Shown here piece after piece: positions 42,960 to 51,555 of a stretch of 54,854 nt of DNA (the stretch's first letter is position 1; every line of letters begins with the position of its first letter). The notes beneath the pieces were generated by a model, which saw nothing but the letters and a program-made list of their open reading frames with translations, was not told the origin of the DNA and made no database searches. The DNA lies in NCBI GenBank assembly GCA_013388895.1, contig JACAEK010000018.1:1-54854 (forward strand), given 5' to 3'. A program made the translations under genes and the position numbers. The DNA is from Candidatus Bathyarchaeota archaeon. Its GTDB lineage: Archaea > Thermoproteota > Bathyarchaeia > Bathyarchaeales > Bathycorpusculaceae.

Positions 42960-42979
42960 TTTTCATCGAACGATGAAAA
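42960..42979. repeat. Perfect 9-bp inverted repeat
   Basis: TTTTCATCG-AA-CGATGAAAA. It follows the previous palindrome by two bases. With so short a loop it is better read as a DNA dyad (a second protein site) than as an RNA hairpin. Confidence 0.45.
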
Positions 42980-43005
42980 TATACTGGTCTGTTCTCTTCC
43001 AAAAA

Positions 43006-43048
43006 GGAGCATTCCACAGTCAAAGGAAACTGTCCGAATGCAAAGTCC
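43006..43048. other. Strong hairpin, possible structured RNA
   Basis: The stem uses GCATTC/GAATGC (6 bp) and ACAGT/ACTGT (5 bp) with small internal loops and a CAAAGGAA loop, and an outer GGA/TCC pair. Direction of transcription is not known. It does not match a family I recognise. It lies between the CoA operon and the pilus locus in a 487-base region without genes (42860-43346), the rest of which holds the two palindromes, repeat copy B and the pilin hairpin element. Confidence 0.35.
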
Positions 43049-43148
43049 TCAAAAATGAACTAAAAAAGCCAAACAGCCTAACCCATTCACACTCTTCACA
43101 AACATAACTCAAAAGACTCACAACACGCCACAACTCCTAATACACCAG

Positions 43149-43201
43149 AAACATATTTGGATCCAAATAGACGGGCCTAACAACGTTGCGCACGCACACA
43201 C
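43149..43201 (+). repeat. Interspersed repeat, copy B
   Basis: Same family as 30903-30957, same orientation. The left hairpin TTGGATCCAA is a perfect palindrome here. CA-rich flanks are alike in both copies. Copy B lies between divergent genes, copy A between convergent ones, so it does not look like a terminator tied to one gene layout. Confidence 0.65.
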
Positions 43202-43270
43202 GTCATACCATTCTCAACACAAAAAACACTATTACATCAAGATTCTGCCAATTGTCGAACATTCGTACAG

Positions 43271-43296
43271 TTATGTGTAGTTTTGTTCTACGCACA
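43271..43296 (+). promoter_or_regulatory. Pilin-upstream hairpin element, copy 1
   Basis: 26 bases identical to 44007-44032, beginning TTATGTGTAGTTTTGTTCTA and ending CGCACA. Arms TGTG/CACA and TAG/CTA pair around TTTTGTT with a 2-base CG bulge. It ends 50 bases before the first pilin start. The bases before it are also alike in both copies (ATTC-GTA). Confidence 0.6.
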
Positions 43297-43346
43297 AATC
43301 ATCATATTCAAAACTGCGCTGATTCTGGTGCACGGAGAAAATAAAA

Positions 43347-43901
43347 ATGAATCTCTTAAAGAATAAGAAAGCTTTGAGCACAGTAGTGACTACGCTTATA
43401 ATTCTAGTAGTTTCAGTACTGCTCGCAACAGTCGTAACCTTCTACGCCATCAACGTAACAACCACAAGAGTTCAAGAAGAAAGCATACAGATCTACAAGC
43501 TTCACACATGGCACAACGGCACAACCTTTGCAGAGTCAGCCTTTTTGGTAATTAACACTGGCGGTCGAGATCTAGTTCTGGACAAAATTGCTGTCAGAGG
43601 TCAAGAATGCGATTGGGCAGATGTTTACTACGTTAAGACCCAAGACACAATCAATGATGATCTTCAATATGCACCATCTGCAAACCTCACCGACGGCGGA
43701 ACAATCCAAGTAGGCACAACCAATTACACATTCGACACCTCAACCAGCGACACAATATTGAAGTCTGGATGGAGCATGATAGTCTACATTGCCAACCCAG
43801 ACCACGTCTCAGTCAATGACATCGGCGTAACAGTTGGTATAACCATATTCACTGCTAACGCTCAATACTACAAGGAAGCCAACGTAGAAGCTTCTGACTA
43901 A
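43347..43901 (+). CDS. Type IV pilin/archaellin-like secreted subunit
   Basis: 184 residues. A class III signal peptide is clear: LLKNKKA followed by LSTVVTTLIILVVSVLLATV, with cleavage expected after the charged KKA. The hydrophobic stretch would form the filament core, and the rest is a Thr/Asn-rich extracellular domain with N-x-S/T glycosylation sites. It could be the main pilin of the locus. GGAG 10 bases before the ATG. A T-rich terminator follows, so it may be its own unit, as suits a highly expressed subunit. Confidence 0.82.
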   Translation: MNLLKNKKALSTVVTTLIILVVSVLLATVVTFYAINVTTTRVQEESIQIYKLHTWHNGTTFAESAFLVINTGGRDLVLDKIAVRGQECDWADVYYVKTQDTINDDLQYAPSANLTDGGTIQVGTTNYTFDTSTSDTILKSGWSMIVYIANPDHVSVNDIGVTVGITIFTANAQYYKEANVEASD

Positions 43902-43916
43902 AACCGCAGCATCAAT

Positions 43917-43941
43917 CCTTTATTTTTTTCTCTATTTTTAT
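43917..43941 (+). terminator. T-rich terminator after the first pilin
   Basis: TTTATTTTTTTCTCTATTTTTA starts 16 bases after the pilin stop, with no hairpin. Such U-rich tracts are archaeal termination sites and the targets of FttA, which is encoded in this window. Confidence 0.6.
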
Positions 43942-44006
43942 GTTCCAAGTTTCAAAATCTATAAAGTGAAACTGGCGTCAGATTCCAGAGTAATGATTCT
44001 GTATAC

Positions 44007-44032
44007 TTATGTGTAGTTTTGTTCTACGCACA
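44007..44032 (+). promoter_or_regulatory. Pilin-upstream hairpin element, copy 2
   Basis: Identical 26 bases to copy 1 and 64 bases before the second pilin-like gene. TATA-like sequence (CTTACTATAG) follows it, so it may be an operator upstream of the basal promoter or the start of a structured leader. It marks a second transcription unit that runs into the secretion genes. Confidence 0.6.
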
Positions 44033-44096
44033 CCATCTTATCTTACTATAGCAGCGAAGTTTCCATCAAACATGCAAGAGAGGAGACTGTTCAACA

Positions 44097-44924
44097 ATGC
44101 ATCCAAAAAAGCTAAGAAACTTTCTGAAGTCCAAAAAGGCCTTGACTGTGCCAGTGACCTATCTCATACTTTTTGTTTCGCTTCTGGCTACGATTTCGGT
44201 AACTTACAGTTTTGCCATCGTAAAGATAAGCGCCAGAGGAGCACTGCTTAAGGTTTCTGTGGCTAAGCAAAACATGCTTGTATTGGACAGTGCAGTGCAT
44301 TCTGTTGCATGGAGTTTTGGAGCATCAGAAGTTGTTTACATGGACGATTGTGGAGGCCCATTCAAAACTGAATCAACGGCAAAAGATTTAGTCATCAACT
44401 TCACAGACGAACAATCATTTAACAGTGTCGTGTTCAACAGTTCAATTGGAAAAGTCTTCTACGAACTTGAATCTTCTGAATCTAGTAATGACGGCTTGTT
44501 CGTCAAAGGCGATTACAAAGCAATAATTAATCAAAGCGCATTTACGATGACACAGCTGTATTTTGCGTCAAGTAATGATGCTGAAGAAATAGTGCTCTGT
44601 TATCGTCCATCTGCGGCTGCGTTATTAATCGGTACAAGCAACGGAAAACCATTAAACGTTATTCGAATTTACATTGTGAATCTTAATTCTTCACAAAGTC
44701 TGAATCTTAAAGAAACGTTCTACTTGAAAGTAACATCGCTAAACGTAACTACTTTCACGCAGCAATTTAATCTGAATTCTTCTGTTTCCTCTCTTGCCTT
44801 AAAAGCTGTTTTTGAGGACACTCTAAGCACTGTTTGGCTTCCTGTTTCTAGCAACGCCGAAGGCTCGGTTGTGAATCTGGAGATTGTTGTGTGCAATGTC
44901 AAAATTCAAAAGGCGGAGGTGTAG
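44097..44924 (+). CDS. Pilin-like secreted protein
   Basis: 275 residues. N-terminus KKLRNFLKSKKA then LTVPVTYLILFVSLLATISVTYSFAI: again a class III-type processing site (KSKKA) and a long hydrophobic helix. The remainder is extracellular, rich in Ser, Asn and Val. Not as conserved as the first pilin, so it may be a minor pilin or adaptor. GGAG before the ATG. It leads the unit that holds the assembly ATPase. Confidence 0.75.
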   Translation: MHPKKLRNFLKSKKALTVPVTYLILFVSLLATISVTYSFAIVKISARGALLKVSVAKQNMLVLDSAVHSVAWSFGASEVVYMDDCGGPFKTESTAKDLVINFTDEQSFNSVVFNSSIGKVFYELESSESSNDGLFVKGDYKAIINQSAFTMTQLYFASSNDAEEIVLCYRPSAAALLIGTSNGKPLNVIRIYIVNLNSSQSLNLKETFYLKVTSLNVTTFTQQFNLNSSVSSLALKAVFEDTLSTVWLPVSSNAEGSVVNLEIVVCNVKIQKAEV

Positions 44925-44927
44925 TGT

Positions 44928-45377
44928 CTGCCATCCATAACGTCTAGTTACTTGTACACGTTTATTGCTTTACTGGTGGTTAGTAGCCTTCTCGTATTCT
45001 CTTTTATGGCTTACGCTGACGCTTTGCGCTTTTCGTCAGAAGTCAATCAATTGAAAAACTTAATGGATAACACTGCAGCGAAGAGCACTGAACTTTTGAC
45101 GCTTACACTGACCACAAATGCAACTGCTGAAGCTTATCTGCAAATGCCATCAGTTATAGGCAGCCAGCAGTATTGGCTTCAAATCCGCAACGATTCCGCC
45201 AAGACGTGGATTGAAGGTGGCTTCGGAACAAGGCTTACGGAAGGAACTGACTTGCGTGTCTATCTTCCAGAAGAAGCGTCAGCAAACGGCTATTACGTTG
45301 GAGGCTATGGTGCCTTACATTTTGAGTGCTATTTTGAGGCTGATGTTTTGTGGATTCGTTTGGAAAGCTCAGGTTAA
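44928..45377 (+). CDS. Pilin-like secreted protein with CTG start
   Basis: 149 residues. A TAG of the previous gene ends at 44924; the only codon well placed after GGAGGTG (44915-44921) is CTG at 44928, giving MPSITSSYLYTFIALLVV. The next candidate, TTG 44952, is 30 bases from that site. The N-terminus is one hydrophobic helix without a KK-A cleavage site. The start resembles that of the 48527 gene (MPAISVDTF), which supports the CTG reading. The rest is a small extracellular beta domain. Confidence 0.7.
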   Translation: MPSITSSYLYTFIALLVVSSLLVFSFMAYADALRFSSEVNQLKNLMDNTAAKSTELLTLTLTTNATAEAYLQMPSVIGSQQYWLQIRNDSAKTWIEGGFGTRLTEGTDLRVYLPEEASANGYYVGGYGALHFECYFEADVLWIRLESSG

Positions 45378-45389
45378 GGTGAAACAAGT

Positions 45390-46992
45390 ATGAAGTTTAG
45401 TTCAAAATCACACAAAAACTCGGCAAAAAAACAAGTAGAACTTGAAGAAATGACCGCTTTAGAAGGAGAGCTAGTTGAGTTTCTGGACGTTAAAAAATGG
45501 AGTGTTCCAGAAGGATACGTCGAAATTGAATATTACCCGCTTAAGCCGCCGTTTTCTTATGCTGCTGTCGTGCAGAATATCGAAACTCTCGAGCATCTCT
45601 ACATTCTTGACGAGCTTCCATTAACAAAAGAAGAACGCGACGCCTATTTCAGGTTAAGAAACATTCTTGAATTTGAACTGCAAGCTCCACAAGGCGAAGA
45701 AACTCTAGCAGAATCTTTCCGTAGACAAATGCCCACAATACTCTCTGAACACCAAAAAGCATTTGCCACAATTTCTCCCGTTCCGATGCGCAAAATTCTC
45801 TATTATCTAGAAAAGGACATAGTAGGCTATGGAAAAATAGACCCGTTGATATACGATGACAGTGTTGAAGACGTTGGATGCGGAGGAGTAAACAAACCTA
45901 TATTCTTGTGGCATAGAAAATATGAAAACATAAAAACGAACATAATTTTCCATGACGAGCAGGAACTTGACGATTTTATTATGCGTGTCGTTCAAGGCTG
46001 GAAAGCACGTAAGCATAGCTTTCCCCATAGTTGACGTTACATTACCTGAGAAGCACCGTTTAGCTGTTTCTTTTGGAAAGGAAACAACACCTGCTGGAAC
46101 GTCATTCACTATAAGAAAATTCCGAAGAGACCCATTCACAATAATCGATTTGATTGAAAACGAAACCATAAACGAGAGCATAGCGGCTTATTTGTGGCTT
46201 CTAATGGAGAATAAAATGTCAGCCATGATTATTGGAGCAACAGGCGCAGGAAAAACCACAGCCCTAAACGCAATTGCTTGTCTCATACAACCAAACCACA
46301 AAATCATTTCAGTCGAAGAAGTGGCTGAAATAAATCTGCCACATGAAAACTGGACTTCCTCAATTGCACGTTCAGGCTTCGGCGTTGAAGGCGAAGGCGA
46401 AATCACCCTTTACGATTTAATCAAGTCGGCTGTGAGACATCGTCCAGACCTAATAATTGTAGGCGAAATCCGAGGTGAAGAAGCGTATGTCCTATTTCAG
46501 GCTTTAGCCACTGGACATGGTGGTCTCTGCACGTTGCACGCTGAAGATGTTGACACTTCAGTGAAAAGACTTACGCAACCGCCGATGAATATTCCGTCAT
46601 CAATAATTCCACTGATGAATTGCGTAATAAACGTGCGACACGTTAGAACACCAGTTTTTCTGGAACCAGGGAAACATCTTTCAAGCCGAAAATTTGTGAG
46701 CATATCAGAAATAAAAGACGCAAATAACTTCCAAGAAGTCTTCAGCTGGAATCCTTCATCTGACACTTTTCAAGAAAACTTGGCTCAAAGTCATCTTTTG
46801 AAGAAAATGTCAATAGGCTTGGCCATTCCAATTGAAAAGCTAATCGATGAATTAGAATATAGAAAACAAGTGCTCATGCACATGGTTGAACATAACATTC
46901 GAGACTATAGAAGCGTCAACAAAGTTTTGAGTAAATACTACAACAATCCGCAGCTTTTCCAAAAGGAGTTCTTGGAAAAACCTAAGTGGTGA
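45390..46992 (+). pseudogene. Type IV pilus assembly ATPase (GspE/PilB/TadA family), frameshifted
   Basis: Two overlapping frames make one protein of about 533 residues. The first (to 46034) holds the N-terminal domain to LDDFIMRVVQ. The second carries the continuation KAGKHVSIAFPIVDVTLPEK, Walker A GATGAGKTT, VEEVAEINLPHENW, Walker B LIIVGEIRGEE and the His box GHGGLCTLHAE. The shift from frame 1 to frame 2 lies at about 45990-45996 (GTTCAAGGCT); the family expects Q-K/R-AGKH, so loss of two bases in an A run or gain of one base fits. It overlaps the membrane protein gene. Without a full ATPase the pilus could not be built, so an assembly error must be excluded first. Confidence 0.8.
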
Positions 46993-47003
46993 AAACTTTG
47001 CAT

Positions 47004-48500
47004 ATGGCAAGTAAGAAACCGAAGATTCTTGGCTGGATTCTGAACCTTTTCGGGAAGGAAGATTCAAACCAAATTAATGTTGAATTGCCATTTGCAGCAT
47101 TGCTTTTCACATTGTTGGCTGCAAGTGGAGTAACAATCTATGAAAGCTGGAAAAAACTGTGCAGAATAGAGTTATTGCCCACTTTCCAAAGAGAAGCAGC
47201 GGAAATTACTAGGCAAATAGAGGTTTTAGGATACGACCCACTAACTGTTATGTATAGGCGCGCTGAAAAAACAAAGTCGAGAAACTATCGAGAATTTCTA
47301 CTGGGCTATGTTTCGGCTGTCAGAAGCGGTGGAAACATCGTAAACTATCTCAAAAGCAAGCTGCGTTCAATTTTTGAAGTTCAAAGTGCAGCCTCTATTC
47401 GCTCAATTGAACGACTTGGTACGCTTGTTGAAGCCTACGCGGTAATGCTTATCGTAACCCTGTGTTCATATATCCTGTTTATTGTATTCGCTACGACATC
47501 AGTTTTTGAACCTATGAAAGCTAGCGGCACACCAGGCGTAGACACAACAACTGTTTGCATCCTCATTTTCTTTGTGACGCCTCTTATTTCAATATTATTC
47601 ATGATCATTGCTAATGCTGAAAGAAAAAGCAATCTGATAGGGGTCAAACAGCCCTACCGTGCTGTTATATTGCCGTTGATTATTGCTGTGGGATTTATAG
47701 CGGCAGTTGCCCTGATTCCACCACTTGCAAGCCTAACAGGTCCCTCATTATTCCCTTTGGTTGTTACTGCTTGTCTTCTAGTTATTTCGATTCCTCCAGC
47801 ATGGGTTTATATGCGAATAGCCAAAGTGAACGGCGACGCAGAAAGTTCCATGCCAAGTTTCCTGAGAGACGTAACTGAAGCGAGAAAAACTGGGTTATCG
47901 CCAGAAAAGAGCATAATTCATGCGACAAAGCGCACTGGTTATGGACGTTTTTGTGAAACATTAAATCTCATCAGAAGCCAAATGGAGTGGGGAGTATCGC
48001 TCAGGAAAATTTTTGTAAATATTAAAAATAAGATTCAGAACTGGCCTGTTCTAGTTAACTTTCTGATACTTGTCGAAACTATCAAGATTGGTGGAGGTTC
48101 AGCCACCGCGTTGGAAATGTTGACTGACTACAGTGAGAAGCAGAAAGATGTTGAGGTGAACAAGAAGTCGCTGCTTAAGCCTTATGTGATTTTGGCTTTT
48201 ATCTGGAGTGTTCTTATAGCCTTAACGACGACGATGGTTGCTACTACAGTTTGGGCGTTGACACAGATATCGCTTCCGGGTTCTGTAGCCATGCCTCTTG
48301 AAGTTATGGAGAAACAGATAAACCTCTTCTCTACTGGTATAATTTTGCAGTGTTGGCTTTCCGGATTCTTCGTGGGCAAAGTGAACGAAGGCACGTTTGC
48401 GGCTGGGTTCAAATATTCTGCGATGCTAGTGATTACAGCTTATGTTTCGCTTCTTATTTCGCAGAATTTTCTAGGTGGCATGTATGCCGCTGTTGTTTAA
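47004..48500 (+). CDS. Type II secretion/pilus platform membrane protein (GspF/TadC/ArlJ type)
   Basis: About 498 residues with two T2SSF-type domains, each a helical cytoplasmic bundle (FQREAAEITRQIEVLGYDP with RNYREFLLGYVSAVRSGGNI; then SSMPSFLRDVTEARKTGLSP with EWGVSLRKIF) followed by membrane helices, about seven to nine in total. It anchors the assembly ATPase. The frame opens at 46986, overlapping the ATPase stop; ATG 47004 is used here, though TTG 46998 has a better-spaced GGTGA. Confidence 0.88.
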   Translation: MASKKPKILGWILNLFGKEDSNQINVELPFAALLFTLLAASGVTIYESWKKLCRIELLPTFQREAAEITRQIEVLGYDPLTVMYRRAEKTKSRNYREFLLGYVSAVRSGGNIVNYLKSKLRSIFEVQSAASIRSIERLGTLVEAYAVMLIVTLCSYILFIVFATTSVFEPMKASGTPGVDTTTVCILIFFVTPLISILFMIIANAERKSNLIGVKQPYRAVILPLIIAVGFIAAVALIPPLASLTGPSLFPLVVTACLLVISIPPAWVYMRIAKVNGDAESSMPSFLRDVTEARKTGLSPEKSIIHATKRTGYGRFCETLNLIRSQMEWGVSLRKIFVNIKNKIQNWPVLVNFLILVETIKIGGGSATALEMLTDYSEKQKDVEVNKKSLLKPYVILAFIWSVLIALTTTMVATTVWALTQISLPGSVAMPLEVMEKQINLFSTGIILQCWLSGFFVGKVNEGTFAAGFKYSAMLVITAYVSLLISQNFLGGMYAAVV

Positions 48501-48526
48501 CGGAGTTTAGATGAGGGTTAAAAAAG

Positions 48527-49594
48527 ATGCCAGCAATATCTGTTGACACATTTTTTGCATGCGCCCTAATGGTGCTTCTTGTGCTTTCAGCCATGGCTAC
48601 TACATCAAAAATCCTTTATCCACACATAAACAACGAAATTGACACTGCTGCAGCAGAAAGATACAGAGAAGTCTCAAAATATCTACTTCTGAACAGTGGA
48701 ACACCGCCAAATTGGGGACAGAACAGTGAAGCAATTCCTGAAATGTTCGGTTTGGCAAAAACTAGCTTAACTGAGTCATATGAATTGGACATAGATAAAG
48801 TTTCAAGACTGAACAGCGAGAATTTCTATGCCTTAAGCTATGGACAAATATTCAATGCGTTGGGAATGTCTGACATATCTTTCAAGATAGAGATAAAACC
48901 GCTCTTCGAAGTTGCACTAAATCTAACTGCAACGTTCACGGGCGAAAACGAGACAATTTATCAATTTGAAGTATTAACCAGAAAACATGGAGTTCCAGTT
49001 CAAACAGAGCTAAAGCATTACGTCATTGCAGAAAACTACTTCGAAGGAAACGCTGCCTACGTTTCTGAAGGTGAAATCTACGTTAACGTAACGCTTCCAA
49101 ACCATGTTAATGGACCAGCACTTCTTGCTGTTTTCGCAAAAACAACCTCCAACAGTAAAATCGTATCTTTTGAAACATATACTTTTATGCATAATTCCAG
49201 CGAACCTAAACCTGAAAACACTTTTCTAAGGCTAAGCCCTCTCAACCACATTTTAGACGTGTCACTTGTCTACTCTGGAATAAACCTGTCAAAAACATAC
49301 GCACTAACTTGTAACTACAACGCAATTTTGACCCAGACTTCGAGCAATAATCAATCCGCCGAATACGCTATTCCACATTTCCTAGACTCAAGTCCAACGC
49401 TTCTCGTTGCAACAGGGTGGAACTCCACAGCGTTCTTTGCGGAATGGGTTGCATACCCACAGATTCCGGTTCAGATTGGCGCAGATTTTACTAATTTAAC
49501 AACACTATCAAACATTTTTACCAACACATACGTTGTCGCAGTCAATTCAGCCCTTTATGAATGCACGATATGGCTCGGAGGCCCAAGAGGATGA
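48527..49594 (+). CDS. Pilin-like secreted protein
   Basis: 355 residues. One N-terminal hydrophobic helix (FFACALMVLLVLSAMA) after MPAISVDT, then a large extracellular domain with many N-x-S/T sites and beta-rich sequence. The start resembles the 44928 protein, so both may be one subunit class. It could be a tip adhesin or minor pilin. GAGGG before the ATG. Confidence 0.7.
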   Translation: MPAISVDTFFACALMVLLVLSAMATTSKILYPHINNEIDTAAAERYREVSKYLLLNSGTPPNWGQNSEAIPEMFGLAKTSLTESYELDIDKVSRLNSENFYALSYGQIFNALGMSDISFKIEIKPLFEVALNLTATFTGENETIYQFEVLTRKHGVPVQTELKHYVIAENYFEGNAAYVSEGEIYVNVTLPNHVNGPALLAVFAKTTSNSKIVSFETYTFMHNSSEPKPENTFLRLSPLNHILDVSLVYSGINLSKTYALTCNYNAILTQTSSNNQSAEYAIPHFLDSSPTLLVATGWNSTAFFAEWVAYPQIPVQIGADFTNLTTLSNIFTNTYVVAVNSALYECTIWLGGPRG

Positions 49595-50013
49595 ACAGCC
49601 AAAACAGGGGGCAGATCAGAATAATTGAGGCTTTTCTGGCTGTTTTAGTGATTTTTTCGTCTTTCGCTGTCTCCTCCAATCTTTCCATGACGCAAAGTAC
49701 CCAGAGAAATGAAGATTTGTTTTCAATCGGCTTTCAAGCGCTTATGAGATTGGATTCTGATGGAAGTCTCGGTAAATATGTAGATGATGGAAACTGGGCT
49801 GTCCTGCGAGACGCTCTTAGCACTGTTCTGCCAGCTGGCATATGTTTTAACCTAACGGTTTACAATGACCAGATGCAGCAAGTAAATAATGTGACCATTT
49901 CTAATGGAGGTTTTAGTAGTCAGCAGATAATTTTCGTTGAATACTTATTTGCAATTCGAGAGATTGATTTTTGCTGTTACATAATTCACCTACATTTGGC
50001 GGTGGCTACATGA
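49591..50013 (+). CDS. Pilin-like secreted protein
   Basis: 140 residues from ATG 49591, which overlaps the previous stop as ATGA and has GGAGG upstream. N-terminus NSQNRGQIRIIEAFLAVLVIF: an RGQ-type processing site before a hydrophobic helix, as in other archaeal type IV pilin-like proteins. The C-terminal part keeps a Phe/Tyr/Cys-rich block (VEYLFAIREIDFCCYIIHL). Function inferred from context. Confidence 0.7.
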   Translation: MNSQNRGQIRIIEAFLAVLVIFSSFAVSSNLSMTQSTQRNEDLFSIGFQALMRLDSDGSLGKYVDDGNWAVLRDALSTVLPAGICFNLTVYNDQMQQVNNVTISNGGFSSQQIIFVEYLFAIREIDFCCYIIHLHLAVAT

Positions 50014-50783
50014 AAGCGCGTGAGAAAAGACTTGCGACAAACAGGTCTGGGCAGCTTCTGATAATTGCTGCTTTGACTATAGCCATACTAATTTCCTCTA
50101 CAATGATTTACGTGTACGAAGTCAGCAGAGAAACGAACAGCCAAGATTACGTGCCAATCAGCAACTTTGTCCTTGCCATAAAACAGAGCACAAGAAACAC
50201 CATGATAAGTTCATTGGCAAATGTATCAAACGGAGGCGAAAGCTCAGTTTTGGCAGCAAACCTGAACGAGTTTTCACAAGTCTCACAAAGCCTAAGCCAT
50301 TTTGGAACATGCCACTTAGCCTTTACACTGCTGAATAATTCGAATTATGATGATGGAATTTGGCTTTCTTGGAATACAAGCGATATAGGTGTCTCAAGTG
50401 CCTATTCGGATTTTACCCTAAGAATTTACAGCCTCGCAGAAAATCTTACATTAGATTATGATGTCAACATAACAACTTCAATTACAGTTAGTGGCTACTA
50501 TACCAGACTCGTCGGAGACGAGAAACAGGTGAATCTGACGTGTAATATGTATAACGAAGGAGAACCAGCCTTAGCCGAAAACTTTACCCTTCTTTATGAA
50601 AACCTTGGAAGCTGGATACCCGTTAACTCTTCAAACAGTCTTTCTGTTACTGATTATGGCAATGGCACTTATAGCATTGCCTTCACCGTTTCTGTTCCTT
50701 CAGACTCTGTTCAAGTTTCAGCCTATGTCTATGATTTGCGAAACGTGTTCGTTAGGGCAAATACGACATGCGCTGAAGTCTAG
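50010..50783 (+). CDS. Pilin-like secreted protein
   Basis: 257 residues from ATG 50010, again coupled by ATGA overlap. The N-terminus is basic then NRSGQLLIIAALTIAILISS, the same (R)xGQ pattern as in the 49591 gene, so a common peptidase is likely. The ectodomain has two beta-sandwich-like parts, the second with an LTCNMYNEGEPALAENFTLL-type Ig-like segment. The last gene of the locus; no peptidase gene is in the window. Confidence 0.7.
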   Translation: MKAREKRLATNRSGQLLIIAALTIAILISSTMIYVYEVSRETNSQDYVPISNFVLAIKQSTRNTMISSLANVSNGGESSVLAANLNEFSQVSQSLSHFGTCHLAFTLLNNSNYDDGIWLSWNTSDIGVSSAYSDFTLRIYSLAENLTLDYDVNITTSITVSGYYTRLVGDEKQVNLTCNMYNEGEPALAENFTLLYENLGSWIPVNSSNSLSVTDYGNGTYSIAFTVSVPSDSVQVSAYVYDLRNVFVRANTTCAEV

Positions 50784-50857
50784 GCGTTCCGATTTTTCGA
50801 GCCGCTTAAATATGTTGGTGTTACTTTTAAATGGATGGCGGCAAGGAGACACTTTGA

Positions 50858-51547
50858 ATGAGTGAAAAGCACGAATGGCGCCATATTTTCACACTTTTGA
50901 AACTAGCCGAAATGGGCGCCCATAGAAGAACCGCCAAAATCTCCACCGAGTATCTTGCTGGAAAACTGGGTGCTTCTCAGCAAACAGCTTCCCGCTACCT
51001 TATTGAATTGGATAATGGTGGGTTGATTAAGCGCACAATCACGCCTGAAGGCTGCCTCATAAAAATCACTGACGTAGGCGTGAGAGAGCTGAAAAAGCTT
51101 CATTCAACTTTGCGCTTTTTGATTGAAGCTGAATATCCACCTTCAATTACTCTAGAAGGCCTAGTTTTCACGGGCTTGGGTGAGGGTTCCTATTACATAG
51201 CGAAAGAGCAGTACAGGAAACAGTTTATAGAGCGGTTAGGCTTTGAGCCGTATCCAGGCACGCTTAACCTTAAGCTCACAACTGATTATGATGTTAAGAC
51301 GCGTTCAGAGCTTGAAGCTTACCCTGCTGTTGAAATTGAGGGTTTCAAAAATGAAACTCGCACTTTTGGACCCGTGAAATGTTACCCAGCAACAATAGAG
51401 AACAAAGTGAAAGGTGCCGTTATCTTGGCATTGAGGAGTCATTACGATGCTTCCGTGATTGAGATTATTGCGCCTTTTTTTCTGCGGAAACATCTCAAAC
51501 TGAAAGATGGACACAAAGTGAAGGTGGAAGTCTTGACGCTTCCATAG
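50858..51547 (+). CDS. ribK: CTP-dependent riboflavin kinase with N-terminal HTH
   Basis: 229 residues: winged HTH about 1-85 (EYLAGKLGASQQTASRYLIEL) and DUF120 riboflavin kinase about 98-227 (GLGEGSYYIAKEQY, YPGTLNLKL, HYDASVIEIIAP). Archaeal RibK makes FMN with CTP as phosphate donor. The HTH suggests it also regulates transcription by flavin state. The FAD synthetase gene lies 0.6 kb away on the other strand. GGAG 9 bases upstream of ATG. Confidence 0.93.
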   Translation: MSEKHEWRHIFTLLKLAEMGAHRRTAKISTEYLAGKLGASQQTASRYLIELDNGGLIKRTITPEGCLIKITDVGVRELKKLHSTLRFLIEAEYPPSITLEGLVFTGLGEGSYYIAKEQYRKQFIERLGFEPYPGTLNLKLTTDYDVKTRSELEAYPAVEIEGFKNETRTFGPVKCYPATIENKVKGAVILALRSHYDASVIEIIAPFFLRKHLKLKDGHKVKVEVLTLP

Positions 51548-51555
51548 TTTCAGTC

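Noticed and set aside
49900-50013. Frameshift at the end of the 49591 pilin-like gene
   Set aside because: The hydrophobic, Cys-containing end looked odd, but it runs to a stop with a clean ATGA overlap to the next gene, and no other frame continues better.
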